DNA of 64,000 nucleotides from Prorocentrum cordatum (GCA_963575745.1 CAUYUJ010012202.1:1-64000), one strand, 5' to 3'; positions 33,511 to 43,029 are shown, numbered from the stretch's first letter. The notes: generated by a model from the sequence alone, not told the origin. Program-made: numbers and translations.

Positions 33511-34254
33511 TTCAAAACGAGGACCCAACACCACAGGATGGTTGGGAAAAACTCAAGGGAAATCACTGATTTTGGCCTTTTCCGGCCTTCCTGGAGGCCC
33601 TCTTGGAGGCCTCTTGGGCCGTCGTGGGCCATCTTAAAGCCATCTTCGGCCGTCTTGGTGGGCTCCTGGACGCCGTCGGGAGCCGTCTTGGGGGCCAGAC
33701 TTGGGGCCCTCTTGGGGCGCTTCGGGGCCGTCTTAGAGGCCGTCTTGGGCGTCTTGGAGGCCTCTTGGCCCGTCTTGGGGCCCTCTTGGGTCGTCATGGG
33801 GGCTTCTTGGGCCGTCATGGGGCAATCTTGGAGGCCTCTTGGGCGATCTTGGGGCCGTCTTGGGGGGCCTCTTGGGCCGTCATGGGGCCCTTAGAGGCCT
33901 CTTGGGTGATCTTGGGGCGACCTTGGGGGCCTCTTGGGTCGCCTTGGGCCGTCTCGGGCCGTCGGAAAGTCGACAAGGCGCAAATGCCAAAATCCTTCAA
34001 AAACCTAAAGAAAATCCATGATTTTCGCCTCTTCGGGCCTTCCTGGAGGACCTCTTGGAGGCCTCTTGGGCCGTCTTGGAAGCCTCTTCGGGGCCTCTTG
34101 GGCCGTCTTGGGCCAGCTTGAGGCCATCTTGGGCCGTCTTGGGTGCATCTTGGGCCGTCTTGGAGGCATCTTGGGGCCATCTTAGCCGTCTTGGAGGCCA
34201 TCTTGGCCGTCTTGGAAGCATCTTGGAAGCCATCTTAGGTTATCTTGGAGCCGT

Positions 34255-34585
34255 CTGGAGCAGGAAAACACACGGCAACCACCTCCGGAAGAGCCTCGGG
34301 GGACCCCGGCGGGACGCGCCGAAGGCCCAGGGGGAGTTCGTCTGGAAAACAACAAAAACCAAAAGCGAGAGGGTCCAGCACGCCAGGCACCCCTGTGATG
34401 AATCAACAGGGGGCGGCGGATCGAAGACGCCTACGGCGAATCACCGCCGCCCCCTGCCTTTTTGGAAGCGCCTATGTGGCCGAACGTTGAGGCCAGACCT
34501 GCCAAGCTATCGGACCATGTGTTACCCGAATCGGTTTGGAAAGCCTTCGGGGAAGACGTGGGCATCTTGAAGGTCATCTTGGCCG
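34255..34585 (+). repeat. Structured cassette, copy 4
   Basis: The core is at 34390-34456. Hairpin I is CCCCTG-TGA-[TGAA]-TCA-a-CAGGGG, where the bulged base is A instead of G. Hairpin II is as in copy 2. Hairpin III has two mismatches and one wobble. Confidence 0.85.
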
Positions 34586-35571
34586 TCTGGAAACCATTTT
34601 GACCCTTTCGGGCCCTCTTGGAGGACGTCTTGGAGGGCTCTTGGGCCGTCTTGGAGGCCATCTTGAGCGTCTTGGAGGCCTCTTGGGCCGTCTTGGGGGC
34701 CTCTTGGGGCCGTGTCTTGGGCCTCTTGGGCGATCCTTGGGGGCACTTGGGCCGTCTCGGGCCGTCGGAAGGACGAACAAAAAGCAAATGCCACAATCCT
34801 TCAAACACCCATGGGAAATCACTGATTTTGGCTTTTTCCGGCCTTCCTGGAGGCCCTCTTGGAGGCCTCTTGAGCCTCCTTGGGCCATCTGAGGGCCATG
34901 TTCTGCCGTCTTGGTGGGCTCCTGGACCGTCTGACGCCGTCGGAAGCCGTGTGGGGGGCCTCTATGGGCCGACTTGGGGCCCTCTTGGAATGCTTCAGGG
35001 CCGTCTTGGAGGCCATCTTGGGCGTCTTAAAGGCCTCCTGTGCCGTCTTGGGGAGCCTCTTGGGGCCGTCTGGGGGCCCTCTTGGGCCGTTCTGGGGCGA
35101 TCTTGGAGGCCTCTTGGGCGATCTTTCGGCGATCTTTGGGGGCTCTTGGGCCGTCTCGGGCCGTCGGAAGGCCGAAAAGAAGCAGATGTCAAATCCGTCA
35201 AACACCTTCGGAAAATCAAGGTTTTTGCCCTTTTCTGGCCTTCCTGGAGGCCCTCTTGGGGGCCTCTTGGGCCGTCATGGGGCCTCCTGGGGGCCTCTTG
35301 GGCGATCTTGGAGGCCGAGAAAAAGCAAATTCCCAAATCCTTCAAAAACATAAGAACAATCAATGATTTCGACCTCTTCGGGCCCTCCTGTAGGACCTCT
35401 TGGAGGCCTCTTGGGCCGTCTGGGAGGCCTCTGGGTGGCCTCTTGGGCCGTCGTGGGCCGTCTTGGACTCTCTTGGGCCGCCTTGGAGGCCGTCTTGGAC
35501 CATCTTGGGCGGACTTGGAGGCCATCTTGGACCATCTTCGCGATTTTTTGAGGATGTCCCGAGCGAGCGGC

Positions 35572-35790
35572 ACGGTGGCGGGACGGGCCGAAGCCCCAGG
35601 GGGAAATCTTTTTGGAAAAAGCTCCAAAACCAAAACCGAGAGGGTCCAACACGCCAGGCACCCCTTTGATAAATCAAAAGGGGGCGGCGGATCGAAGACG
35701 CCTACGGCGAATCACCGCCGCCCCCTGCCCTTTCGGAAGCGCCGATGCGGCCGACTGCTGTGGCCAGAGGTCTGCCAAGTTATTGGGCCA
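35572..35790 (+). repeat. Structured cassette, copy 5
   Basis: The core is at 35661-35727. Hairpin I is CCCCTT-TGA-[TAAA]-TCA-a-AAGGGG: the closing G-C pair of other copies is T-A here, a compensatory change. Hairpin II keeps GGGGGCGGCGG/CCGCCGCCCCC but loses the outer CA/TG pair. Hairpin III is absent. Confidence 0.8.
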
Positions 35791-36454
35791 TGGGCTCTTG
35801 GGCCGTCTTGGAGGCCTTTTGCCGGCCTTTTGGGCCGTCTGAGACCATCTTGAGGCCATCTTGGACCGTCTTGGGTGCATCTTGGAGCCATCTTACCCGT
35901 CTTGGAGGCCATCTTGGCCGTCTTGGAGGCATCTTGGAGGCCATCTTGGGCCATCTTGGCCGTCTTGGAGGCCATCTTGGGCGTCTTGGAGGCCTCTTGG
36001 GCCGTCTTGAGGCCCTCTTGGGGCCTTCTTGGGGGCCTCTTGGGCCGTCATGGGGCCATCTTGGAGGCCTCTTGGGTGCTGTTGGGGCGATGTTGGGGAC
36101 CTCTTGGGCCGTCTTGGGCCGTCGGAGAGCTGAAAAGAAGAACATGCCAAAATCCTTGAAAAACCTAAGGAAAATCAATGATTTTAACCTATTCGGGCCT
36201 TCCTGGAGGGCGTCTTGGAGGGCTCTTGGGCCGTCTTGGAGGCCTTTTGCGGGCCTTTTGGGCCGTCGTAGACCATCTTGAGGCCATCTTGGGCCGTCTT
36301 GGGTGCATCTTGGAGCCATCTTACCCGTCTTGGAGGCCATCTTGGCCGTCTTGGAAGCATCTTGGAGGCCATCTTGGGCCATCTTGGCCGTCTTGGAGGC
36401 CATCTTGGGCCAAGTTGGGGCAACAAAGGCATTGACAGATGGATTTTCGGAAAC

Positions 36455-36745
36455 TTGCGGGTGGCCGGCGGGACGGGCCGAAGCCCACTGGGGAGTTCTT
36501 TTAGAAAAAGAACCAAAACCAAAACCTGAAACATCCAGCACGCCGTGCACCCCTGTGGCAAGACCACAGGGGGCGGCGGATCGAAGACGCCTACGGCGAA
36601 TCACCGCCGCCCCCTGCCTTTTTGGAAGCGCCTATGTGGCCGAACGTTGAGGCCAGACCTGCCAAGCTATCGGACCACGTGTTCCCCGAATCGGTTTGGA
36701 AAGCCTTCGGGGAACACGTGGGCATCTTGAAGGTCATCTTGGCCG
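36455..36745 (+). repeat. Structured cassette, copy 6
   Basis: The core is at 36550-36616. Hairpin I is CCCCTGTGG-[CAAGA]-CCACAGGGG, a perfect 9-bp stem in which both sides differ from copies 2-4. Hairpin III is a perfect 15-bp stem, CACGTGTTCCCCGAA with TTCGGGGAACACGTG, around a 15-base loop. The upstream hairpin is GTTCTTTT/AAAAGAAC. Confidence 0.85.
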
Positions 36746-37364
36746 TCTTGGAGGCCTCTTGGGCAAGCTTTGGGCGATCTTTGGGGCTTTTTGGGCCGTC
36801 TCGGGCCAGCTTCGAGCCAACTTCGGCCATCTTGGTGGGTTCCTGGCACGTCTGAAGCCGTCGGAAGCCGTTTGGGGGGCCTCTCTGGGCCGACTTGGGG
36901 CCCTCTGGGGGCGCTCAGGGCCGTCTTGGAGGCCATGTTGGGCGTCTTGGAGGCCTCTTGGGCCGTCTTGGGGCGCTCTTGGGGCCATAGGGCCTTCTTG
37001 GAGGCCTCTTGGGCGATCTTGGGGGCCTCTTGGGCCGTCGGAAGGCCGAAAAGAAGAAAACGCAAAAAACCGTCAAAAACCTAAGGAAAACAAATGATTT
37101 TGGCCTCTTCGGGCTCTCCTGGAGAACGTCTTGGAGGCCTCTTGGGCCATCTTGGAGGCATCTTGGGGCCATCTTGGCCGTCTTGGAGGGCATCTTGGGC
37201 CGTCTTGGAGGCATCTTGGAGCCATCTTACCCGTCTTGGAGGCCATCTTGGCCGTCTGGGAGGCATCTTGGAGGCCATCTTGGGCCATCTTGGCCGTCTT
37301 GGAGGCCATCTTGGGCCAAGTTGGGGCAACAAAGGCATTGACAGACGGATTTTGGGAAAATTAC

Positions 37365-37488
37365 GGGTGGACGGCGGGACGGGCCGAAGCCCACTGGGGA
37401 GTTCTTTTAGAAAAAGAACCAAAACCAAAACCTGAAACATCCAGCACGCCGTGCACCCCTGTGGCAAGACCACAGGGGGCGGCGGATC
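37365..37488 (+). repeat. Structured cassette, copy 7 (truncated)
   Basis: Nearly identical to copy 6 through hairpin I (37456-37479), then broken within the 5' arm of hairpin II, after GGCGGATC at 37488. Confidence 0.8.
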
Positions 37489-37559
37489 TAGTGGCCATCG
37501 GCCCATCCCGCCACCGTACCTGAGTAGTGGTTCGGAGGTCTCATGGATTTTGGCTGCGA

Positions 37560-37910
37560 TCTCGTGGTGGGCCTGTCGGAAGCATCTTGGAACCAGTCTT
37601 GAAGCCTATTGGGGCCCTTTAGGGGCCTCTTGGCGCCTGTTTTGGGTCTTTGGGGGGCATCTTCGGGCCTCTTGGGGGCGCTTTGGGGCCTCTCGGGGTC
37701 CTCTGGGCTCTGGGGGCCTCCTGCACCCCTCTCGAGGTTGAAAGCTAAAATTGTTGGTTCGTTGTCCCCCTCTTGGGCCCCTCTCGGGCCCGTCTTGAGG
37801 CGTTCTTGGGCCCGCTCGGGCCCGTATTCGAACCCTCTTGGGCCGTCTTGGGGGCCTCGGGCGGTCTTGGAGGCTTCTGGGGCGGTCTTGGAGCGCCAGT
37901 CCAGGGAAAT
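37560..37910 (+). repeat. CTTGGGGCC-type array, diverged end
   Basis: Same word family but more diverged, ending near GGCGGTCTTGGAGC at about 37890. The DNA from 37910 to 38460 is unassigned, with a short GGAGGA run at 38103-38125 and two copies of GGCGGGGCATTT about 45-50 bp apart (38192-38290). Confidence 0.7.
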
Positions 37911-38466
37911 CCAAGAGGACCGGAAGCCTGAAGAATGGCCCCGGAAAAGCGCCCCACGGGCCTGGGCAAGGCCGGGCCCGTGGGGCGCCTTTCAAGAGGA
38001 TTATGAGGACCATGATTTGCGATTTGCCCACAACTCGCGGCACGCGGCAAGAGGCGCGGTAAACCAAACAAGTGGGCAGCATGGTTGCCAACAATCGGCC
38101 TGGGAGGAGGAGGAGGAGGAGGACAAGGAGGAAAAGGCACAGTAGGAAGAGCCTTGAGAGACACTTGCACTGAAACAGTGGGGAGCAGAACTGGCGGGGC
38201 ATTTCATATCGATATCGAAATCCTGGGAATTCAAATCTGGCGGGGCATTTTGCATTGCTGCCTTGAGGAGCAAAATGCGGCGGGGCATTTGTAGTGCGTG
38301 GGACAGATTTTGACACAACAACGAAGGAAGCTGGCCTGGAGGCACATCGGGCCATAAAACGCAGAGGTTAGGCACGGCTGCGATTGCCGTACAACGCTGG
38401 AGCACTTCAGACGAGCCAGGAAGAGGAATCCGAAGACGGGACAAAAGGCGGGATGACGAAGGAAAT

Positions 38467-39500
38467 AATACCTGCGGGGCGGATCTGGGGCTGCTCGACC
38501 CTGGGCGAATCCACGACGACGATCCTCCTATTGGCGCTGTGTCCCGCCACCGTGTTACGACACGCCACGCTGCCTAGGCGCGTGGAAGACGTATCCTGGT
38601 CTCGTCATCTTGCGTGGGTCGTCGTCGCCCACGAGATCGTCACGTCGGCTCCAAGAGGGGTGGTCGGCTCCCCTCGGGGGGGGGGGCTGCCCACGACACC
38701 GCCACGTCGGCTCCAAAAGGTGGAGTGGTCGACCCTCCCCGGGCGAAGGGAGCGGCCGCCACCTGGGGGAAAGCCAATCTGCTCCCCCCCAGACACGGGA
38801 GGGAAGCCGATCTGAGCAACGTCGCAGCTTACTCGAAGGGAAGCCCCTTCCCTTTAATCCCTTCCCCCCGAGGGGGGGGAGGGGGTGCGGGGGGGGGGAG
38901 GGGGGGCGGATACGCGGGGTGGGGTGGGGTGGGGGGGCACCTGGGCGGCTCCTTTCGGGAAAGGAGAGCGACCACGACGCGGAGGGGAGCGGCCGCGACC
39001 CGGGGGGGAAGCCAATCTGCTCCCCCCGGACACGGGGAGAAACCCAATCTGAGCAACGTCGTAGCATACTCGAAGGGAAGCCCCTTCCCTTTTATCCCTT
39101 TCCCCGGAGGGGGAGGTGGGGTCTGGGGGGAGTCCCACCTGGATAACCGGGGGGGGCACCCGAGCGGCTCCCTTTGGGGGAGGGGAGCGGCCGCGACGCG
39201 GAGGGGAAGCCAATCTGAACAACGTCGGTGTTTACTCGAAGCGGGGGGGTCCCGGAAGGGGGTCCCAAGGGGGTCCCGGGCCAGAATACCACCCTCCCGG
39301 GGCCCATGGCCCGCCCTCTCCCTCCCATTTCCGTCGAGGGCCGAAGCCTCCAGGGTTGGCGGCACCGGCCGTAAGGCGCCGTAAGGCCTTAGCAATACCT
39401 GCGGGGCGGATATGGGGCTGCTCGACCCTGGGCGAATCCACGACGACGGTCCTCCTATTGGCGCTGTGCCCCGCCACCGTGTTACGACACGCCACGCTGG
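38467..39500 (+). repeat. Direct repeats of about 105 bp flanking G-rich tandem units
   Basis: A 105-bp sequence starting AATACCTGCGGGGCGGAT is found at about 38468-38574 and 39392-39499 with few differences. Between the copies, units with GGAAGCCAATCTGMTCCCCC, GAGCAACGTCG and GAAGCCCCTTCCCTTT recur at about 38770, 39005 and 39200 (period about 200-240 bp), separated by long G and C runs. The arrangement resembles a flanking-repeat element without coding capacity, or an unequal duplication. Confidence 0.7.
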
Positions 39501-39501
39501 C

Positions 39502-39533
<32 letters not shown>

Positions 39534-39552
39534 CCTATATATATACACATCT
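39502..39552. repeat. (TA)n microsatellite
   Basis: TATATA/TACATA tract of about 50 bp next to the downstream 105-bp repeat. Confidence 0.9.
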
Positions 39553-39574
39553 GTATGTTGTAACTGCATTCGAT

Positions 39575-39720
39575 GTCATCCATGCCCCTACTCTCCCGCA
39601 GCCGAACCTTGCTGAGAACGATCGCAGCGTTCTGCGCGCGAGTAGTGTCGAGCACAGCAACTCCTTCAGGCTCCTTCGGCATGCACCGCCTCGGGGATGG
39701 GAACAAGCAAATACTCAAGA
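39575..39720 (-). pseudogene. Formin FH2-like exon or fragment
   Basis: On the minus strand VAVLDTTRAQNAAIVLSKVR (39661-39602) fits a hallmark segment of the formin FH2 domain (pattern LDxKRAQNxxIxLS). FH2 domains nucleate and elongate actin filaments. Only about 35 residues are visible, bounded by unrelated sequence, so this is either one exon of an intron-rich gene or a pseudogene fragment. I found no neighbouring FH2 segment. Non-canonical dinoflagellate splice sites make exon borders impossible to fix by eye. Confidence 0.4.
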
Positions 39721-41360
39721 TCTGCAGGCACCATGGCCTAAGACATACTCCAGCTGCAACCCGACGAAGTCACACGACATTGGGGAGAGGTCGGCGGCAA
39801 CTTTCGCAAAAAGGTGAAATATGACACTGCGCCCCATCAGGACGACTAGAGAACATGTTTTTACAGAGATGCCACTGCACGATGCGCGAAAGGGGCAGAG
39901 ACCGTGAGAATATGAAATATATTCTGAGCGTTCGGAGAGAGTGGGTGAGATAGTAACATTGTGCACGGAGGTCCACAATCGGAAAGCGTGGCGTGACGTC
40001 TCAATGGCTTAAATGATTCCGGATGCTCGGAAAAGGCGCTTGCCACTTGTCATCAGGAACCCCTTGCAGGCAGCGCAGCCCTGTGCTATCATTGCCACAA
40101 GCAAATCTGACAATGGCATTTTGCACCCACCGCCAGCGCAACAAATGACGCACAGCCGCCCGAGGTCCAAGAATCTCGGTTCCGCAACTGGTGGATACGC
40201 AAATGGAAAAAACAAGTCATCGTTTTCCCTTGAAAAGTCTTGCAAATATCATGTCTGCCCGCCTTGGCTGCTGGCCGACAGCAGCCTGCCTTGCCGGCGC
40301 AGGATTGCCCTCGAGCCACTGTGGAGCAGCCTCGCGGAAGCTGAGAGGTGATGTGTCCATTCCAACGAAGGTATATTCAATCGCCTTTTTCCAGTAGGAC
40401 CCCTTCAGTGCAAGCACTGTCAAGAACACTTGGCACAGTAAAATCGTATATGTGTACACGTGTTACGCTGATGCGTCTGCAAATATACATAAACTATATA
40501 TATATATATATATATAGATCGGCATCAATACTCACATACTCGTTGTCTCGCTCTCTCTTTCTCGTTCTATCTCTCTGTCTCTCTTGCCACGGCGCGGTTG
40601 GCAAGCGCCCAAGTCCTGGCCGATGTGGTGCGTGAAGTCGTGGATTTTGAAAGCTTGACTTGCCGCATTTTGCATCAGTATGGAACGTGCCAAGCTCTCC
40701 AATAACCCAAAACGCATTGTACATCGCGTAGAATTCCCGCGAGTGGCCCACCGGCGCAAGGTCGTGGTCTCTCTTATTGTCGCTGCTGGGAATCATTTCG
40801 AATCAGTGGCCAATGATATATGGAGGTGCGCAGCCTGCAACAAGCTGGTGCGGCCCACGCGCAATCTGCGCATGCCACTTCCGAGCGCCAAAGGCGGGCT
40901 CGAATGCGACGGATGGTGGGTTTGCAGGTCGGCAAAACGTCAATCGATGATGACCTTTGGTATAGACTTGAATTGACCGACCCCTCTCGACGCTTGCTTC
41001 CTCCAGCCTTCGTCCACGGGCACAGGGCACATGACAGCCACACCGCCTGGAGCAAAGGCTGCTTCAAATTCTGTGGGCCTCATGCGAATGTTGGGCGGAA
41101 TCACATACTCGCGATTTGCGCATCTGGTTGATCCGGTGGCCCTCAAGGCATATTACAATGAAGCCCTGGGGAGGCTGGGACATGGCTAACCCCCCAAGAA
41201 GACATGCCTGGCCCAGGGGAGCACAGTCGATACCGCCATCGTCCTGCAATTTGTTTTTCTCACCTGTCGGCAATCTCTTCGGAAGCTTGTCTGGCAATAG
41301 TCCACAAGGAAAAATTGTTGGACGCCGGGCGGGGCTGCGCCAACCCGCCATCTGCTGACC
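39720..41360 (-). other. Unassigned DNA with protein-like minus-strand fragments
   Basis: Composition is less GC-rich than the flanks. Minus-strand fragments with protein-like composition occur at about 41146-40940 (PPNIRMRPTEFEAAF), 40760-40640 (YAMYNAFWVIGELG) and 40430-40220 (YWKKAIEYTFVGMD), in different frames. I recognise no domain. They could be exons of one decayed gene. A TA tract lies at 40494-40516, and a GTGCTTGCAC motif copy at 40396-40421. Confidence 0.3.
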
Positions 41361-41570
41361 TCGCCGCTGGCACAGGGCCAATTCTTCGCACCAAGCAGAC
41401 CGGCCGGTCGAGCGCCATGGCGAGCCAGCCGATGTTTGCGTGGACGTCCTCAGAAAAGCCTTCGCCGTAGACCCCCGAGAGCTGCTCTTCCCAGTGCCGG
41501 ATCTTGAAACGCTGCGAATGCGGCCCAAACCAACTGTTCTGTGTGGCTGCGTGCAGCACCTGACGCCACC
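41360..41570 (-). pseudogene. Possible OTU-like protease fragment
   Basis: On the minus strand, IRHWEEQLSGVYGEGFSEDV followed by HANIGWLAMALDRPVCLV resembles the middle of OTU cysteine proteases (tyrosine/acidic stretch, WxDE-type turn, AlA helix, then a hydrophobic strand). The Cys box and the HY box are not seen in frame. OTU enzymes cleave ubiquitin or polyproteins. Compare the OTU-like domain in the LINE ORF1 at 46.6-47.1 kb. Weak call. Confidence 0.25.
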
Positions 41571-41880
41571 TCCACAACCGCATGCCGCGGCAGCGGAGGG
41601 CTCGAGCTCGAGCTCGAGCTGCAGGGACCCTTCCCCTCTCTATCACTCTCTCTTGCTTCACTTGCCCTCGCCGTTCTCTACTCGATCTGCCCTCTGAAAT
41701 GCTCCAGCCTCTCTCTCTCTCTCTCTCTCCCTCTATCTGCTATCTATACTTTCTACTTTGCAATATCTACCGTCTACTATCTACTCTCTACGCCGCCCGG
41801 GCTCACAAGGACCCGGGTCATTGGCCCGAGCGCAAGCAAAAGCACGAGAACCTGGGAACCTGGACGCATGGGGCCAAGAA
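41570..41880. other. CT-rich DNA, no gene
   Basis: A (CT)n run at about 41709-41730 and ACTATCTACTCTCT words. Nothing coding is recognised. Confidence 0.5.
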
Positions 41881-42091
41881 TCCGGGAACCCGGCCGCCCA
41901 CCGAAATCGGCTGGGCATTGCCGCCACGCCCTTGCAATATCAGAAGCGGGGGGGCCTAGAAACCCGACCCGACCCTCTACCGACATTTCAGGAGCTCGGG
42001 CGCACAGGAATATGGCCGCCCACCTATATAGGCAGGATATGTGATGGCCTCGCTCCGACCAAGACTCCTTCACTGTAAGCGCTGACTGGGC
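41880..42091 (-). repeat. Dispersed repeat end with GTGCTTGCAC motif, copy e
   Basis: GGGAACCCGGCCGCCCACCG is followed about 170 bp later by CCTTCACTGTAAGCGCTGAC (core 42071-42084). It is a diverged form of the composite at 10380-10482. Confidence 0.55.
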
Positions 42092-42309
42092 AACACATCG
42101 TTGGGATCAGTCTTGCAAGACCGACGAGACCCTCGATATACTGCAGGAAGCTTCTCGCCTGCAGGGGCGCTTCATGGAGCACGACGTCCTCGCTCACCTC
42201 TACACAATGTATGCTTAACGCACCAGTTGCTACTTCCATTTCTGGATGGTACGATTGTGTGCCTGCGCTGCGCGGCATGGTCGAGATGCTCCTGATATGC
42301 CGGCTCTTG

Positions 42310-42525
42310 TTTACCTACCCACCCCCCCTCATCCCACCCACCCCTTCCTCCTCCTCCTCACTCCTCCTTTCTCTTCCCATTTCTCCTCCTCCTCATCATC
42401 ATCATATTCCTTCCCTCTCCCCTTCCTTCCTCCCCTTTCTCCTTCCTCCTTCTTCTCCTCCTCCTCCACCTCCTCCTCCTCCTCCTTTTCCTCTTCCTCC
42501 TCCTTTTCCTCTTCTTCCTCCTCCC

Positions 42526-42556
<31 letters not shown>

Positions 42557-42562
42557 GTCATC
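42310..42562. repeat. CTC/TCC-rich tract and (CAT)n
   Basis: A pyrimidine-rich tract ends in a CAT/ATC run at 42528-42562. It gives spurious Asp/Glu-rich and Ser/Pro-rich reading frames. Confidence 0.9.
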
Positions 42563-42885
42563 ATGCTGATTTCCGTGGCCAATAGAACGATATCCCAGAG
42601 CGATACAATGCAAGCTTGCCACCACAAGTCACAGAGAGCTTTGAAACTGTGTCCCAGGGAGGGTTGGGTCGGGAACAACAGAAGGCTATGGAGCATGGCA
42701 CGGGCGCGGCTGCTATGCACTGCTGCCTTCCCCCTACTCGTGTCTCAGAACGGCCCCCAGGTCATCATTACTGCGCACGCACTCTCATGATGATTTCCGT
42801 GGCCAATAGAACGATATCCCAGAGCGATACACTGCAAGCTTGCCACCACAAGTCACAGAGAACTTTGAATCTGTGCCCCGTACTT
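42563..42885 (+). repeat. Direct duplication, 90-bp units 225 bp apart
   Basis: TGATTTCCGTGGCCAATAGA starts units at 42566 and 42791. Each continues through AACGATATCCCAGAGCGATA to the CACAGAGARCTTTGAA segment with only a few substitutions. The second unit is followed by a stretch of unassigned sequence to about 43030. Confidence 0.85.
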
Positions 42886-43029
42886 CCCCAAGGTAATGTC
42901 CCCAATATCACAGAGGTTTGGGCCTCGGACGAGCTCGGGAGGGAGAGGCCGTCGTTCCTGGCTGGGACGTCGATCGTGCCATTGAACATGCCATATGCTT
43001 TCAGGCCCAAAGGGATCTGAAGTTGTTCG

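Larger units (their letters stand above)
31474..33546. other. 2.07-kb block splitting an 80-bp hairpin element
   Basis: The 5' half of the hairpin element stops at GCCACAATCCGTCAA (31473) and its 3' half resumes at AAAAACTCAAGGG (33547), as if this block were inserted. Short inverted repeats lie near both ends: CCCAACCAT at 31490-31498 and ATGGTTGGG at 33538-33546. The block holds two 36-bp copies of CCCTATGGGGCCACGAAMCG-type sequence (31543 and 33318), a duplicated GACGCGCGCTGGTCGCCCCG segment 174 bp apart (from about 31828 and 32002), the PIF1-like remnant, a CTC microsatellite and the 77-bp minisatellite. No transposase is seen. Confidence 0.5.
33547..37490 (+). repeat. CTTGGGGCC array with hairpin elements and cassettes 4-7
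   Basis: Continuation of the 28.6-31.5 kb array. Segments downstream of cassette 2 (29690-30280) and cassette 4 (34585-35170) are clearly homologous, showing duplication of kilobase-scale blocks. The 80-bp hairpin element recurs near 33550 (3' half), 33990, 34795, 35200, 35350, 36160 and 37070. Confidence 0.9.

Noticed and set aside
32409-33894. 386-, 491- and 298-codon plus-strand frames
   Set aside because: They are three phases of one 77-bp minisatellite, extended into neighbouring repeats.
29952-35853. Many 100-411-codon frames (Leu/Gly/Trp-rich plus, Arg/Pro/Lys-rich minus)
   Set aside because: They are composition artefacts of the same array; no domain and no codon-position pattern.
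42329-42720. Asp/Glu-rich and Met/Arg-rich minus-strand frames
   Set aside because: They translate CAT and CTC microsatellites.
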